Under the pieces are notes generated by a model. That model did not search any database. It was not told the DNA's origin and worked only from the letters and a program-made list of their open reading frames with translations. Positions 1 through 8,647 of a stretch of 64,000 nt of DNA are shown here, in pieces. Within the stretch, counting starts at the first letter, position 1, and each line of letters begins with the position of its first letter. Both the position numbers and the translations under genes were made by a program. The stretch is from Deltaproteobacteria bacterium (lineage in GTDB: Bacteria > Myxococcota_A > Polyangia > GCA-2747355), in NCBI GenBank assembly GCA_020633415.1, contig JACKDQ010000004.1, positions 62,001-126,000 on the forward strand, written 5' to 3'.

Positions 1-1269
1 GATCGCGCGTTGATGCGCCGTTTTCAGAAGATCGTCGTCGAAGAGCCCAGTGTTGAGGATACGATCAAGATCCTCGAGGGGCTCCGTCCGAGCTATGAGT
101 CACATCACAAGGTGGCCTACACCAAGGCCGCGCTGCGCACCGCCGCTGAGATGTCCCATCGTTACTTGCAGGAGCGGCGTCTGCCCGACAAAGCGATCGA
201 CGTGCTCGACGAGGCCGGCGCGGCAGCGCGCCTTGCCGGTCGTGAAGGTGGGCGGATCGCACCGCGGGAGATCGAGCGGATCTTGGCGACGATGGCGCAG
301 ATTCCACCCAAGCGCGTTTCGCGCACCGACCGCGATCGTCTGCAGGCGCTCGAAGATGAGCTCAAGCTCGTCGTTTTCGGCCAGGATCAGGCGATACTCG
401 CCTTGGCCAGCGCGATCAAGATGGCTCGCGCTGGTCTGGGTCCGATCGATCGGCCGACGGGGTCGTTTTTGCTCAGTGGCCCGACGGGCGTTGGCAAGAC
501 CGAAGTTGCCAAACAGCTGGCAGCGACGCTGGGGCTCGAGTTCATTCGCTTCGATATGTCGGAATACATGGAGCGCCACACGGTGTCACGGTTGATCGGC
601 GCGCCTCCCGGTTACGTCGGCTTTGACCAAGGCGGTCTGTTGACCGACGCGATCCGCAAGACACCGCATGCAGTGCTCTTGCTCGACGAGATCGAAAAGG
701 CCCACGGCGATGTGTTCAACCTGCTGCTTCAGGTGATGGATCATGGTTCGCTGACCGACAACAACGGTCGCAAGGCGGATTTTCGCCACGTAACGCTGCT
801 GATGACCAGTAACGTCGGATCGCGTGAGCTGGAAAAACGCTCGATCGGTTTTAACGAAGCGGGTGCAAGCGCCGCGTCCGACGAAGAGTACAAGCGCGTG
901 TTCTCGCCCGAATTTCGCAACCGGCTTGATGCGCGGATCGTCTTCTCACCGCTTTCGCCCGAGGTGATGGAGCGGATCGTCGACAAATTTGTCGCTGAAC
1001 TGGAAGGACAGCTCGCCGATCGCAAAGTGTCGGTTGAATTGACCGACGCCGCCCGCCGTCATCTGGCCAAGGTCGGTTACGATCCGCAGTTTGGCGCGCG
1101 ACCGCTCGCGCGTGTGATTCAGGACAAGGTCAAGCGCCCGCTGTCCGACGAGCTGCTGTTCGGCAAGTTGGCCTCGGGCGGGACGGTGATCATCGATGAA
1201 ACCGACGGTGAGTTGACCTTCAACTACGGTGAGGTTTCGGTTCGCCAGCCTTCTCCCGCGCCGAACTAG
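1..1269 (+). CDS. clpA: ATP-dependent Clp protease ATP-binding subunit ClpA, 3' part (5' end outside window)
   Basis: This is the C-terminal two thirds of ClpA, the AAA+ unfoldase that feeds substrates to the ClpP peptidase in the cytoplasm. The reading frame is open from base 1, so the true start lies upstream of the window. The end of the first AAA module is present, with the RRFQKI and LPDKAIDVLDEAGA signatures. The second AAA module follows, with Walker A GPTGVGKT, Walker B VLLLDEIEKAH and the arginine-finger region PEFRNRLD. An IGF tripeptide follows ELEKRS and matches the ClpP-docking loop, which supports ClpA rather than ClpB. No clpS or clpP is visible, although adaptor genes could lie upstream. 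Confidence 0.95.
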   Translation, partial: DRALMRRFQKIVVEEPSVEDTIKILEGLRPSYESHHKVAYTKAALRTAAEMSHRYLQERRLPDKAIDVLDEAGAAARLAGREGGRIAPREIERILATMAQIPPKRVSRTDRDRLQALEDELKLVVFGQDQAILALASAIKMARAGLGPIDRPTGSFLLSGPTGVGKTEVAKQLAATLGLEFIRFDMSEYMERHTVSRLIGAPPGYVGFDQGGLLTDAIRKTPHAVLLLDEIEKAHGDVFNLLLQVMDHGSLTDNNGRKADFRHVTLLMTSNVGSRELEKRSIGFNEAGASAASDEEYKRVFSPEFRNRLDARIVFSPLSPEVMERIVDKFVAELEGQLADRKVSVELTDAARRHLAKVGYDPQFGARPLARVIQDKVKRPLSDELLFGKLASGGTVIIDETDGELTFNYGEVSVRQPSPAPN

Positions 1270-1332
1270 GCTGCCCAAGAAGCTGATCCGCGCGGTCAAG
1301 CGATCGCCGGACAAAAATGCGCTCTGCTGGAC

Positions 1333-2502
1333 CTAGCCTGGGCGCTTGAATGGGCCGCTGTGCTGGCTGAATGCGGCCAGCTCCTGCTGCAGCGCGCGCG
1401 CCTCGCTTTGGCAAAATGCCTCGACAGCTTCGGCGACCGCTGGGTGGCGTAGCCAATGGGCACTGTAGATCGGCGATGGCATTAGACCACGCTTGATCTT
1501 GTGTGGCCCCTGGGCACCGGCTTCGAAGCGCGTCATCTTGCGCTCGATCGTCAACTCGATCAGCTGGTAGTAGCAGAGCTCGAAGTGCAGATCTTCGCGC
1601 TGCTCAACGCAGCCCCAATAGCGCCCGTAAAGGTGCTGGCCTTTGTAGAAGTTGAGCGTGCCGGCGACCGGCGCGTCGTCGTCCGCGTAGGCGAGGGTCG
1701 AAACGATCCGATGGGCGAAACTTTGGCGCAGACGCTCGAAGAAATCGCGGTTGAGATAGGGCTGTCCCCACTTGCGTGAGGTGGTGTCGCGGTAAAACAG
1801 ATAGAGTGCGCGCCAGTCGGCCGGGGTCAGCTCTTCGCCGAATCGCCGTTCGATGCGCAGTCCGCTCTGCTGAGCGCGCCGCCGCTCGCGCAGTACGGCC
1901 TTGCGCGCTGGGGAGCGGAACCGCTCGAGTAGATCGGCAAAGCTTTGATAATCAGCGTTGTGAAAATGATATTGGTGGGTGACGCGTGCGACGTAGTCAC
2001 GCTCGACCAGCAACCGTTGCTGCCCTTCGGGCAGAAAGAGCCAATGGATCGAAAGCGCGCGCTGATCGTCGGCCAGCCGTCGCACTTGTCGGACCAGAGC
2101 ATCGGTCACGGCGTTGGCGTCGACGCCAGCGCCGTTGGCGATCAACAAGCGTTGCCCAGTCGCTGGGGTAAACGGTACGGCGCTGACCAGTTTGGGGTAA
2201 TAGGGAATGCCGACCCGTTGTGCGGCTTCGGCCCAGCCCCAGTCGAAAATGTACTCGCCGTAGCTGTTGTCCTTGAGATAGAGCGGCAGCGCACCGATCA
2301 GATCGCCGTGCTCTTCCGCAACGACGTGACAGGGCAGCCAGCCGGTTTTCGGGCCGACACATGCGCTGCGCTCGAGGGCCGCGAGAAAGGCGTGCTCGGT
2401 AAACGGGTCATTGGCGTCGCTCAGGGCGTCCCACTGTGCGGCATTGACCTGATCGATCGCTGTAAGCACGCGCGTTTGCATCGCTTGCCCAGCATAGCGC
2501 AT
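1333..2502 (-). CDS. GNAT-fold / peptidogalycan-type acyltransferase family protein
   Basis: A cytoplasmic protein of about 389 residues that looks like the DUF482/peptidogalycan family (PF04339), a GNAT-fold group of unknown substrate. Features typical of that family are the GALPLYLKDNSYGEYIFDWGWA stretch (written in full only here as a landmark of under 25 residues split as GALPLYLKDN and SYGEYIFDWGWA), a later YGRYWGC motif, FELCYYQ, and the near-C-terminal GAQGPHKIKRG motif. The open frame extends to about 3207, but upstream codons look like antisense of the next gene. I chose ATG 2502; ATG 2481 is an alternative. It diverges from the gene at 2608. Reaction unknown. Confidence 0.85.
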   Translation of the reverse strand: MRYAGQAMQTRVLTAIDQVNAAQWDALSDANDPFTEHAFLAALERSACVGPKTGWLPCHVVAEEHGDLIGALPLYLKDNSYGEYIFDWGWAEAAQRVGIPYYPKLVSAVPFTPATGQRLLIANGAGVDANAVTDALVRQVRRLADDQRALSIHWLFLPEGQQRLLVERDYVARVTHQYHFHNADYQSFADLLERFRSPARKAVLRERRRAQQSGLRIERRFGEELTPADWRALYLFYRDTTSRKWGQPYLNRDFFERLRQSFAHRIVSTLAYADDDAPVAGTLNFYKGQHLYGRYWGCVEQREDLHFELCYYQLIELTIERKMTRFEAGAQGPHKIKRGLMPSPIYSAHWLRHPAVAEAVEAFCQSEARALQQELAAFSQHSGPFKRPG

Positions 2503-2607
2503 CGATTCATCGCGAGCCTGGTCGAATGCACATGACGCGACGCGGCGCACAGCGAATGTGTGACAGCGATCGCTAGCGCCAAGGCGTCGGGCTGCTAAGC
2601 TTGAGCC

Positions 2608-3252
2608 ATGTATCGCGCCGACCAAGAAGCGCTTTGTGCCGCTCTTCGCCAAGCCGAGCTCAAAATCGAACAGCAAGATCGTCAGCGTGAAGCGCTCGAG
2701 GAGCGCATCGATCAGCTGACCGTCGCTGCAAGCCTGCCGAACCGGCACCGCTCGCTGCTCAACGTCGCGCTGGCCGTTGCCCTGTTCGCCTGCGCGATGG
2801 CGATCTATTTTCGGGTCCGTTCGGATCGCGCTGCGGCGCAGCTTGAGGAGATCAGTCTTCGCGATCAAATGCTCGTCGCGAGCACCGCGCAGCTCAAACA
2901 GAACCTCACCGAGCGCAATCGAGCCTTGGGCCGCTGCCGCAGTGCCGCAGGTCAGGCCTACGCCAGCTCGGGCCCCGATTGGGTTCATCAAGGAATGACC
3001 GCTGCCTATCCCGCGCTGACCGCGTGTCTCGCGCGTACAGCCCAGCGCGAGTCGATCCTGCTTTCGGTCGTGCTTGAGCGCGGCTTTGGCAAGGTCTACC
3101 CGGAGCACGCTGCGTTGGTTACCCCCAGCGTCTCGCGCGGCGTGACCAGCTGTTTGCTCGACGCGCTGGCCTTGACACCGTTCCAGCCTCCGGTGGGCAA
3201 GCGGCACTTCGTTTATGCCCTCTATCCGCCCCAGCGCCTGGCGCTGCGCTAG
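2608..3252 (+). CDS. Small membrane protein with N-terminal coiled coil, function unknown
   Basis: A 214-residue protein. Residues 1-50 are charged and heptad-like (Glu/Gln/Arg-rich coiled coil). One transmembrane segment lies at about residues 50-70 (LLNVALAVALFACAMAIYF). A second short helical stretch is followed by a C-terminal domain with three spaced Cys residues and a final HFVYALYPP motif, a layout reminiscent of the AgmX/PglI-type C-terminal domains of myxobacteria (weak resemblance only). A -10-like TAAGCT ends 6 bases before the ATG and there is no Shine-Dalgarno sequence, so the mRNA may be leaderless. It stands alone, divergent from the GNAT gene. Confidence 0.7.
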   Translation: MYRADQEALCAALRQAELKIEQQDRQREALEERIDQLTVAASLPNRHRSLLNVALAVALFACAMAIYFRVRSDRAAAQLEEISLRDQMLVASTAQLKQNLTERNRALGRCRSAAGQAYASSGPDWVHQGMTAAYPALTACLARTAQRESILLSVVLERGFGKVYPEHAALVTPSVSRGVTSCLLDALALTPFQPPVGKRHFVYALYPPQRLALR

Positions 3253-3445
3253 CGCTGACGGGCGTTGTCTGCTTGGCGAATCCCCAGCTCCGCGTAGATC
3301 CGCGCCCTCGGTTTCTTCGACCGCGTCGGTCAGGCAATCGCCCCAGCTAGTTACTAAGTCGTTGTTTTTATTGTGTATGCGCGAACGGTTCTGCGCGACA
3401 ACTCCCTAAAACCGCTGAATTTTCCGTCGATATAGGGAGCGGGTG

Positions 3446-3474
3446 GGGCCGAAAAGGCCCGACATCGCATGTCG
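3446..3474 (+). promoter_or_regulatory. Two adjoining hairpins over the start codon of the hybrid kinase gene
   Basis: GGGCC-GAAAA-GGCCC (3446-3460) runs directly into CGACAT-CGC-ATGTCG (3460-3474). The second stem contains the ATG of the kinase gene (3469-3471). Perfect 5- and 6-bp arms are seen in the sequence. A role in limiting translation initiation is inference. Confidence 0.4.
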
Positions 3475-6400
3475 ACAGAACAAGACAACTCCGATAGCGC
3501 CCGGCGAGGGACTGGATTTTCGGCGTTCGTGCGAACGCGGGTTTTTCGCTACGGCGCGCTTTCGCTGCTCGTGCTCGCTGCGGCAACGTTGTTCTACGCG
3601 CGAGCGATCGAGCAGCGCCGCGGAGCACTAGCGCTGGACAGCCGCTTGGCGAGCGAGGTGGACCGCGTGCGCGGTGCGCTGTCGGAGGTGATCACCCGTG
3701 GGGAGCAGGCACTCCGGCTGATCGGCGACGTTCCGCCGATCAGCGGGATCATTCGCGCATCGCGCAACCAAGATCGGGACCCACAGAGCCAAAGCTCGCT
3801 CGAGCAATGGCGCACACGGCTGGCGCAGATCTTCGCTGCACTGCTGCGGACCGACCCGGCCTTGAGTCAAGTTCGCTATCTTGCTGCTGCCGACGGTGGC
3901 CGCGAGATCGTTCGCGTCGACCGTCGCGGTGGCAAGCCGATCATCGTACCGCGCGAAAGACTGCAGGCCAAAGGCCATCGGCCCTACGTCAAGCGGGCGT
4001 TGTCGCTGCGCGCCGGGCAGATCGCGGCCTCGGACATCACTCTCAACCGTGAGCGCGGTGCAGTCGAAACGCCGTACCGGCCGATGCTGCGCCTGGCCAC
4101 GCCGGTATTCGATCGCCGGGGCGCGATCTTTGGGGTGCTGGTGATCAATTACGACTTCTCAGCGGTGCTCAACGCCGCTAGGCGCTCCACCGGCCAAGGT
4201 GATCTGCTTTATCTCGGCAATCAGCGTGGAGAGTTCGTCGCTCACCCTGATCGATCGGTGACGTTTGGCGTGGATCGTGGCAAGCCCCAGCGCTTTTCGC
4301 AGATGTTTGCCGGGATCGACCGGCAGCTCGCTGGAGACAGACGGATCACCCTGGTCGATCGCGAACTCGGCCAGCGCAGCCTGATCACGCGCCTCGCACT
4401 CGACCGCCATGCCGGGGCCTTCCTATCGATCGCGGTCTCGGCCTCGCTCTCCCGTCTCGATGCACTGGCCTGGCGCGATGCGCTGCAGCGGGTGCTCCAA
4501 CTCGGCATCGTCGGCTGCGTTGGCTTGTTTCTGCTGTTCCTCTCGTGGAGTCGCACCCAGAGTCGTCTCGCTGCACACGCTGAGCGCGTGCGTTTGGCCG
4601 CGATCGTTGAAAATTCCTATGATGCCGTGGTCGGTATCGATCGCGCCGGGGTGATCACCAGCTGGAACCCGGCTGCCGAGCGGATGTTTGGTCACCGTGC
4701 GGAGGAAGCGATCGGTCGTGATGTCGACAGATTACTGGAAACGGGTGCAACAGACGATGACCCGGTAAGCGCAGTGCGCGGTGACGAGCTGCCGCTGCGC
4801 GCTTGCGAGGACTGTAACTTTTCTTGCGCCGCGAAAGAATCGCTAGCCTGCAGCCGTCGACTCGTCAGTAAGGCTGGCGAGCCGATCTACGTCTCTTTGA
4901 CCAGCTCACCGATTCGCGATCAGCTCGGCAACCTGGTCGGCGGCGCGCTGATCCTCCGCGATATCAGACAGCAGCGGGCCGACCGCCAACGGATTCTCGA
5001 ACTCAACGTCAATCTAGAGCGACAAGTTGCCGAGCGCACGCGAGCGCTGGAGCAGGTCAATGCGCTGCAGCGTTCGGTTCTGGCCCACGCCGGTCACGCG
5101 CTGATCGCCGCCGATCTTTCGGGGGTGATCACCGTATTCAATCCGGCTGCCGAAAAGATGCTCGGCTATGCCGCCGAAGAGCTGGTCGGCAAGGCCACGC
5201 CTCAGCTGTTCCACGTCGCCGAGGAGGTCGCGCAGCGCGCCGCCGTGCTCAGCGAAGAACTAGGGTATGCGGTGCCCGTCGGGTTTGACGCCTTTGTTGC
5301 CAAGGCGCGCCTGGGTCATGTCGACCAGAACGACTGGACCTATATCAGAAAAGACGGCTCGAAGATCTCCGTCCAATTGGCGGTCACGGCACTTGTTGGC
5401 GGTCAGGGCGAGATCTTTGGCTACCTTGGTCTCGCCGCCGACGTGACGGCAGCCCGCCAACGCGAGCAAGCGCTGGCCGCCGCGCGCGCCGAGGCCGAGC
5501 GATCGAGTCGGGCCAAGGACCAGTTCTTGGCAAACATGAGTCACGAGATCCGCACGCCGATCAACGGCCTACTGGGGACGCTGCAGCTGCTCCGCAAGAC
5601 CACGCTCAGTACATTACAGCGCCAGTATCTCTCGATGGCCAGTAGCTCAGGGCAGGCACTGCTGGGGATCGTCGACGACCTGCTCGACGTCGCCAAGATC
5701 GAAGCTGGAAAACTCTCACTCACTGAGCAATCGTTCTCGCTGGGCGAGCTGCTGGAGAGCACAGCCGCTGTGGTCTCGCCGCAGATCGGTGCCAAGCCGC
5801 TGCGCCTACTCTATGACGTCGACAGTGCGTTGCCAAATCGGCTGACCGGCGACGCGCTCCGCTTGCAGCAGGTCTTGGTTAACCTGATCGGCAATGCGAT
5901 CAAGTTCTCTGAGCGCGGTGAGATTTTGGTGACGCTGCGATCCGCTGGTGTCGTGCGTGCCGGGCAACCGCTGCGGCTGACGTTTTCTGTATCGGACCAT
6001 GGGATTGGCATGTCGCCCGAGGAGATATCGCGCGTGTTCGATGGCTTCGAGCAAGCCGAGGCCACGACGACGCGCCGTTTTGGCGGCACAGGGCTGGGAT
6101 TGACGATCTGCCGTGAGTTGATTCGTTTGATGGGCGGCGAGATCATCGTCGAGAGCGAAAAGGGTCAGGGAAGTGTGTTTCGCTTCGACATCAAAGTGAC
6201 CGCCGCAGCGGATGTTGCGCCGGCGCCAGAGCCAGAGCGCGCCTCCTGTCGTCGAAGCCTCTTGGTGTTTGATCCGCTGGTACGCGGCCGAGAGTTGGTC
6301 CGGCGCTCGGGCGAGTTCGCTGGCTGGACGGTCGATCAGGTCGGGGAGCTGCACGCGATCGCACCGCTGCTCGATGCGCAGAGCTACGACAGCGTCTTGC

Positions 6401-7731
6401 TGCGGGTGACGCGACCGATCGCTCAGTTTGTCCAGGTGCTCAAGTTGCTCGACCGGAGCCGGAAGCCAGAGGTGATCTGTGCCGGTTCATTGAGCGATCA
6501 GCAGCAGCTGGCGGATGCTGGGGCACTCTACGAGGATTTTGTCTTCGAGCCCTGGACGGCAAGCCAGCTGATCGACGCAATCACCCCTGGCAGCTCAGAC
6601 GAGAAGCGCCAGCTGAGCGCAGCCAAGAGCTACGGCAAACGGCTTGAGCATTATCGCGTACTGCTCGTCGAAGACAATCCGCTCAACCAACGTATCGCGG
6701 TTGAGTTGTTGCGGGCCGAGGGCGCCGATGTTTCCCTCGCCATTTCAGGACCGCGGGCGATCGCCTTGCTTGCCGATAGTCGCGACGGTTTCGATGCGGT
6801 GCTGATGGACCTGCATATGCCCGAGCTCGACGGGCTGGAGACGACGCGTAGAATCCGTGGAGAGCTGCACCTAACCGAATTGCCGATCATCGCGATGACC
6901 GCCAGCAATACACCGGCCGATCGCGCGGCCTGCCGGGCGGCAGGGATGGTTGGCCACATCGGCAAGCCATTTCACATCGATGACGTGGTGCAGGCCCTGC
7001 GATCGCTATCTCCGCTGCTGGCGCGCGCCAAGCGCATCTCGCAGCTGGTCACGATCGGTGCTTCGAGCTCATCGCTACCTCCGCCGAGCGACGCTGGCGA
7101 CGACTTCGAGATCCAGCAGTCGGTCCAGCGCTTTGGCGGCAACGCCGCGCTTTGGCGCCGAGAGGCGGCTCAGTTCTCGGCGCAGTACGCTGAGTTCCCC
7201 GCGCAGCTGAAGGACTGGTTAGCTGCGGGTGAGCGCGAGCGCTTGCGCAGCGAACTTCACACGCTGCGTGGCCTGGCCGCGACGCTCGGCGCGCGCGCCC
7301 TTGCAGCGAGCGTGTTGTACCTTGAACAGCTAACGCAAGTCGATGGTGCGGAGCAGTCGACGATCAACGCCGCGCAGCAGCGGCTAGCTGAGCAGTTGCG
7401 GCAGGCTCGCGAGAAGTTTCGCGAGGATGCGCTGCCGTTTGCCGAGCAGCACACGACCGAGATAGCCGCTGGCGGATCGGCGCACAGCAACACCGAGCAG
7501 GCAGCTTTGACGGTAGAGCAGCAGCAGTTCGCACTCCGACAGTTGACCCGCTTGCTCGCTGCCCATGATCTGGCGGCGATACAGGTCTTTGAGGACGTCG
7601 GACCGCGGTTGGCGAAGCTCTCGCCGCATGTCGTGGCCTCGCTCGAGGCAGCGTTGCAGCGGCTAGATTTTCGTGAAGCGACACGGCTTTGTGAGCACCT
7701 TGAAGAGCGGATCAGCGAACATGGAGCATAA
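3469..7731 (+). CDS. Large hybrid sensor histidine kinase (dCache-PAS-PAS-HisKA-HATPase-REC-HPt)
   Basis: A 1420-residue inner-membrane phosphorelay kinase. Order: TM helix about 28-45; periplasmic double-Cache-like sensor about 50-335; TM about 343-362; PAS1 about 372-500; PAS2 about 530-665; HisKA with phosphoacceptor H692 in ANMSHEIRTP; HATPase with N-box LIGNAIKF, DHGIGM and GGTGLGL (about 795-910); a degenerate receiver-like stretch about 926-1040 lacking the usual acidic pocket; a true receiver about 1060-1180 with D1114 in LMDLHMPELDG; and an HPt domain with H1264 in HTLRG. PAS1 carries four cysteines (446, 449, 453, 461) that could bind metal or FeS. The stop overlaps the next ORF by 11 bases, so the diguanylate cyclase is the likely output partner. 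Confidence 0.93.
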   Translation: MSTEQDNSDSARRGTGFSAFVRTRVFRYGALSLLVLAAATLFYARAIEQRRGALALDSRLASEVDRVRGALSEVITRGEQALRLIGDVPPISGIIRASRNQDRDPQSQSSLEQWRTRLAQIFAALLRTDPALSQVRYLAAADGGREIVRVDRRGGKPIIVPRERLQAKGHRPYVKRALSLRAGQIAASDITLNRERGAVETPYRPMLRLATPVFDRRGAIFGVLVINYDFSAVLNAARRSTGQGDLLYLGNQRGEFVAHPDRSVTFGVDRGKPQRFSQMFAGIDRQLAGDRRITLVDRELGQRSLITRLALDRHAGAFLSIAVSASLSRLDALAWRDALQRVLQLGIVGCVGLFLLFLSWSRTQSRLAAHAERVRLAAIVENSYDAVVGIDRAGVITSWNPAAERMFGHRAEEAIGRDVDRLLETGATDDDPVSAVRGDELPLRACEDCNFSCAAKESLACSRRLVSKAGEPIYVSLTSSPIRDQLGNLVGGALILRDIRQQRADRQRILELNVNLERQVAERTRALEQVNALQRSVLAHAGHALIAADLSGVITVFNPAAEKMLGYAAEELVGKATPQLFHVAEEVAQRAAVLSEELGYAVPVGFDAFVAKARLGHVDQNDWTYIRKDGSKISVQLAVTALVGGQGEIFGYLGLAADVTAARQREQALAAARAEAERSSRAKDQFLANMSHEIRTPINGLLGTLQLLRKTTLSTLQRQYLSMASSSGQALLGIVDDLLDVAKIEAGKLSLTEQSFSLGELLESTAAVVSPQIGAKPLRLLYDVDSALPNRLTGDALRLQQVLVNLIGNAIKFSERGEILVTLRSAGVVRAGQPLRLTFSVSDHGIGMSPEEISRVFDGFEQAEATTTRRFGGTGLGLTICRELIRLMGGEIIVESEKGQGSVFRFDIKVTAAADVAPAPEPERASCRRSLLVFDPLVRGRELVRRSGEFAGWTVDQVGELHAIAPLLDAQSYDSVLLRVTRPIAQFVQVLKLLDRSRKPEVICAGSLSDQQQLADAGALYEDFVFEPWTASQLIDAITPGSSDEKRQLSAAKSYGKRLEHYRVLLVEDNPLNQRIAVELLRAEGADVSLAISGPRAIALLADSRDGFDAVLMDLHMPELDGLETTRRIRGELHLTELPIIAMTASNTPADRAACRAAGMVGHIGKPFHIDDVVQALRSLSPLLARAKRISQLVTIGASSSSLPPPSDAGDDFEIQQSVQRFGGNAALWRREAAQFSAQYAEFPAQLKDWLAAGERERLRSELHTLRGLAATLGARALAASVLYLEQLTQVDGAEQSTINAAQQRLAEQLRQAREKFREDALPFAEQHTTEIAAGGSAHSNTEQAALTVEQQQFALRQLTRLLAAHDLAAIQVFEDVGPRLAKLSPHVVASLEAALQRLDFREATRLCEHLEERISEHGA

Positions 7732-8638
7732 CAACATCACCAGTGAGCTTGCCTGTCGCAAGCTGCTGATCGTCGACGATCAGCCAACCAATGTGCGTGG
7801 TATCTACGAGTTGCTCAAGGGAAGCTACCGCCTGTACATGGCCACCGACGGGCACATGGCGCTCGAGGTTGCGCGTCGCGAGCGTCCCGAGGTGATCTTG
7901 CTCGATGTGATGATGCCCGGTCTAGATGGCTTTGAGGTCTGTCGTCAGCTCAAGGAGTCGCCGGAGACCGCTGAGATCGCGGTGATCTTTGTTACCGGAC
8001 AAAACTCGACGGAAGACGAGATGCGCGGTCTAGAACTCGGCGCGGTCGACTTCATCGCCAAGCCGATCAATCCGAAGATCGTGCAAATGCGCGTCAAGAC
8101 CCACATGATGCTGCGCGCACAGGCCGAACAATTGCGCAGCCAGGCGTTGACCGATGCGCTGACCGGTCTCAGCAACCGGCGGCGGTTCGATAGCCAGCTC
8201 AAGCTCGAGTGGCGCGCCTGTCGACGCGCCAAGCAACCGCTCGGTGTGCTGCTGATCGACGTCGACGCATTTAAGGCCTACAACGATCACTACGGTCACC
8301 AGCTCGGCGATATCGCTTTACGCAGCGTGGCTCGCGCTATCGATCGTGCACTGCGCCGACCGCGCGACTTTGTTGCTCGTTACGGCGGCGAAGAGTTCGC
8401 CTGCTTGCTGCCCAACGCCGACCACGAGTCGACCTGGAGGATCGCCGAATATCTGCGGCGCGCCGTTGAGAGCGACCGGCTGCCCCATACTCATTCGGTC
8501 GCCGCGGTAGTGACGGTGAGCATTGGCTGCGCTTCAGCTGTCCCGTCGGCAGACACCTCGCCGTTGGCCTTGATCGAGCTCGCCGATCGGCAACTCTATC
8601 GCGCCAAGGATCAGGGCCGAAACCGCGTCTGCATCTGA
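7721..8638 (+). CDS. Response regulator with GGDEF diguanylate cyclase domain (PleD/WspR type)
   Basis: A 305-residue cytoplasmic protein that should make cyclic di-GMP when phosphorylated. Receiver residues 14-125 have D19/D20 and phosphoacceptor D62 (LLDVMMPGLDG). The GGDEF domain (about 140-305) has the active-site variant GGEEF at 222-226 and an intact inhibitory I-site RPRD (213-216) exactly five residues before it, so both catalysis and product inhibition look functional. I chose ATG 7721 because earlier in-frame codons lie inside the kinase HPt domain. The 11-base overlap with the kinase gene suggests translational coupling and a cognate pair. Confidence 0.93.
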   Translation: MEHNNITSELACRKLLIVDDQPTNVRGIYELLKGSYRLYMATDGHMALEVARRERPEVILLDVMMPGLDGFEVCRQLKESPETAEIAVIFVTGQNSTEDEMRGLELGAVDFIAKPINPKIVQMRVKTHMMLRAQAEQLRSQALTDALTGLSNRRRFDSQLKLEWRACRRAKQPLGVLLIDVDAFKAYNDHYGHQLGDIALRSVARAIDRALRRPRDFVARYGGEEFACLLPNADHESTWRIAEYLRRAVESDRLPHTHSVAAVVTVSIGCASAVPSADTSPLALIELADRQLYRAKDQGRNRVCI

Positions 8639-8647
8639 GGCATGCAG

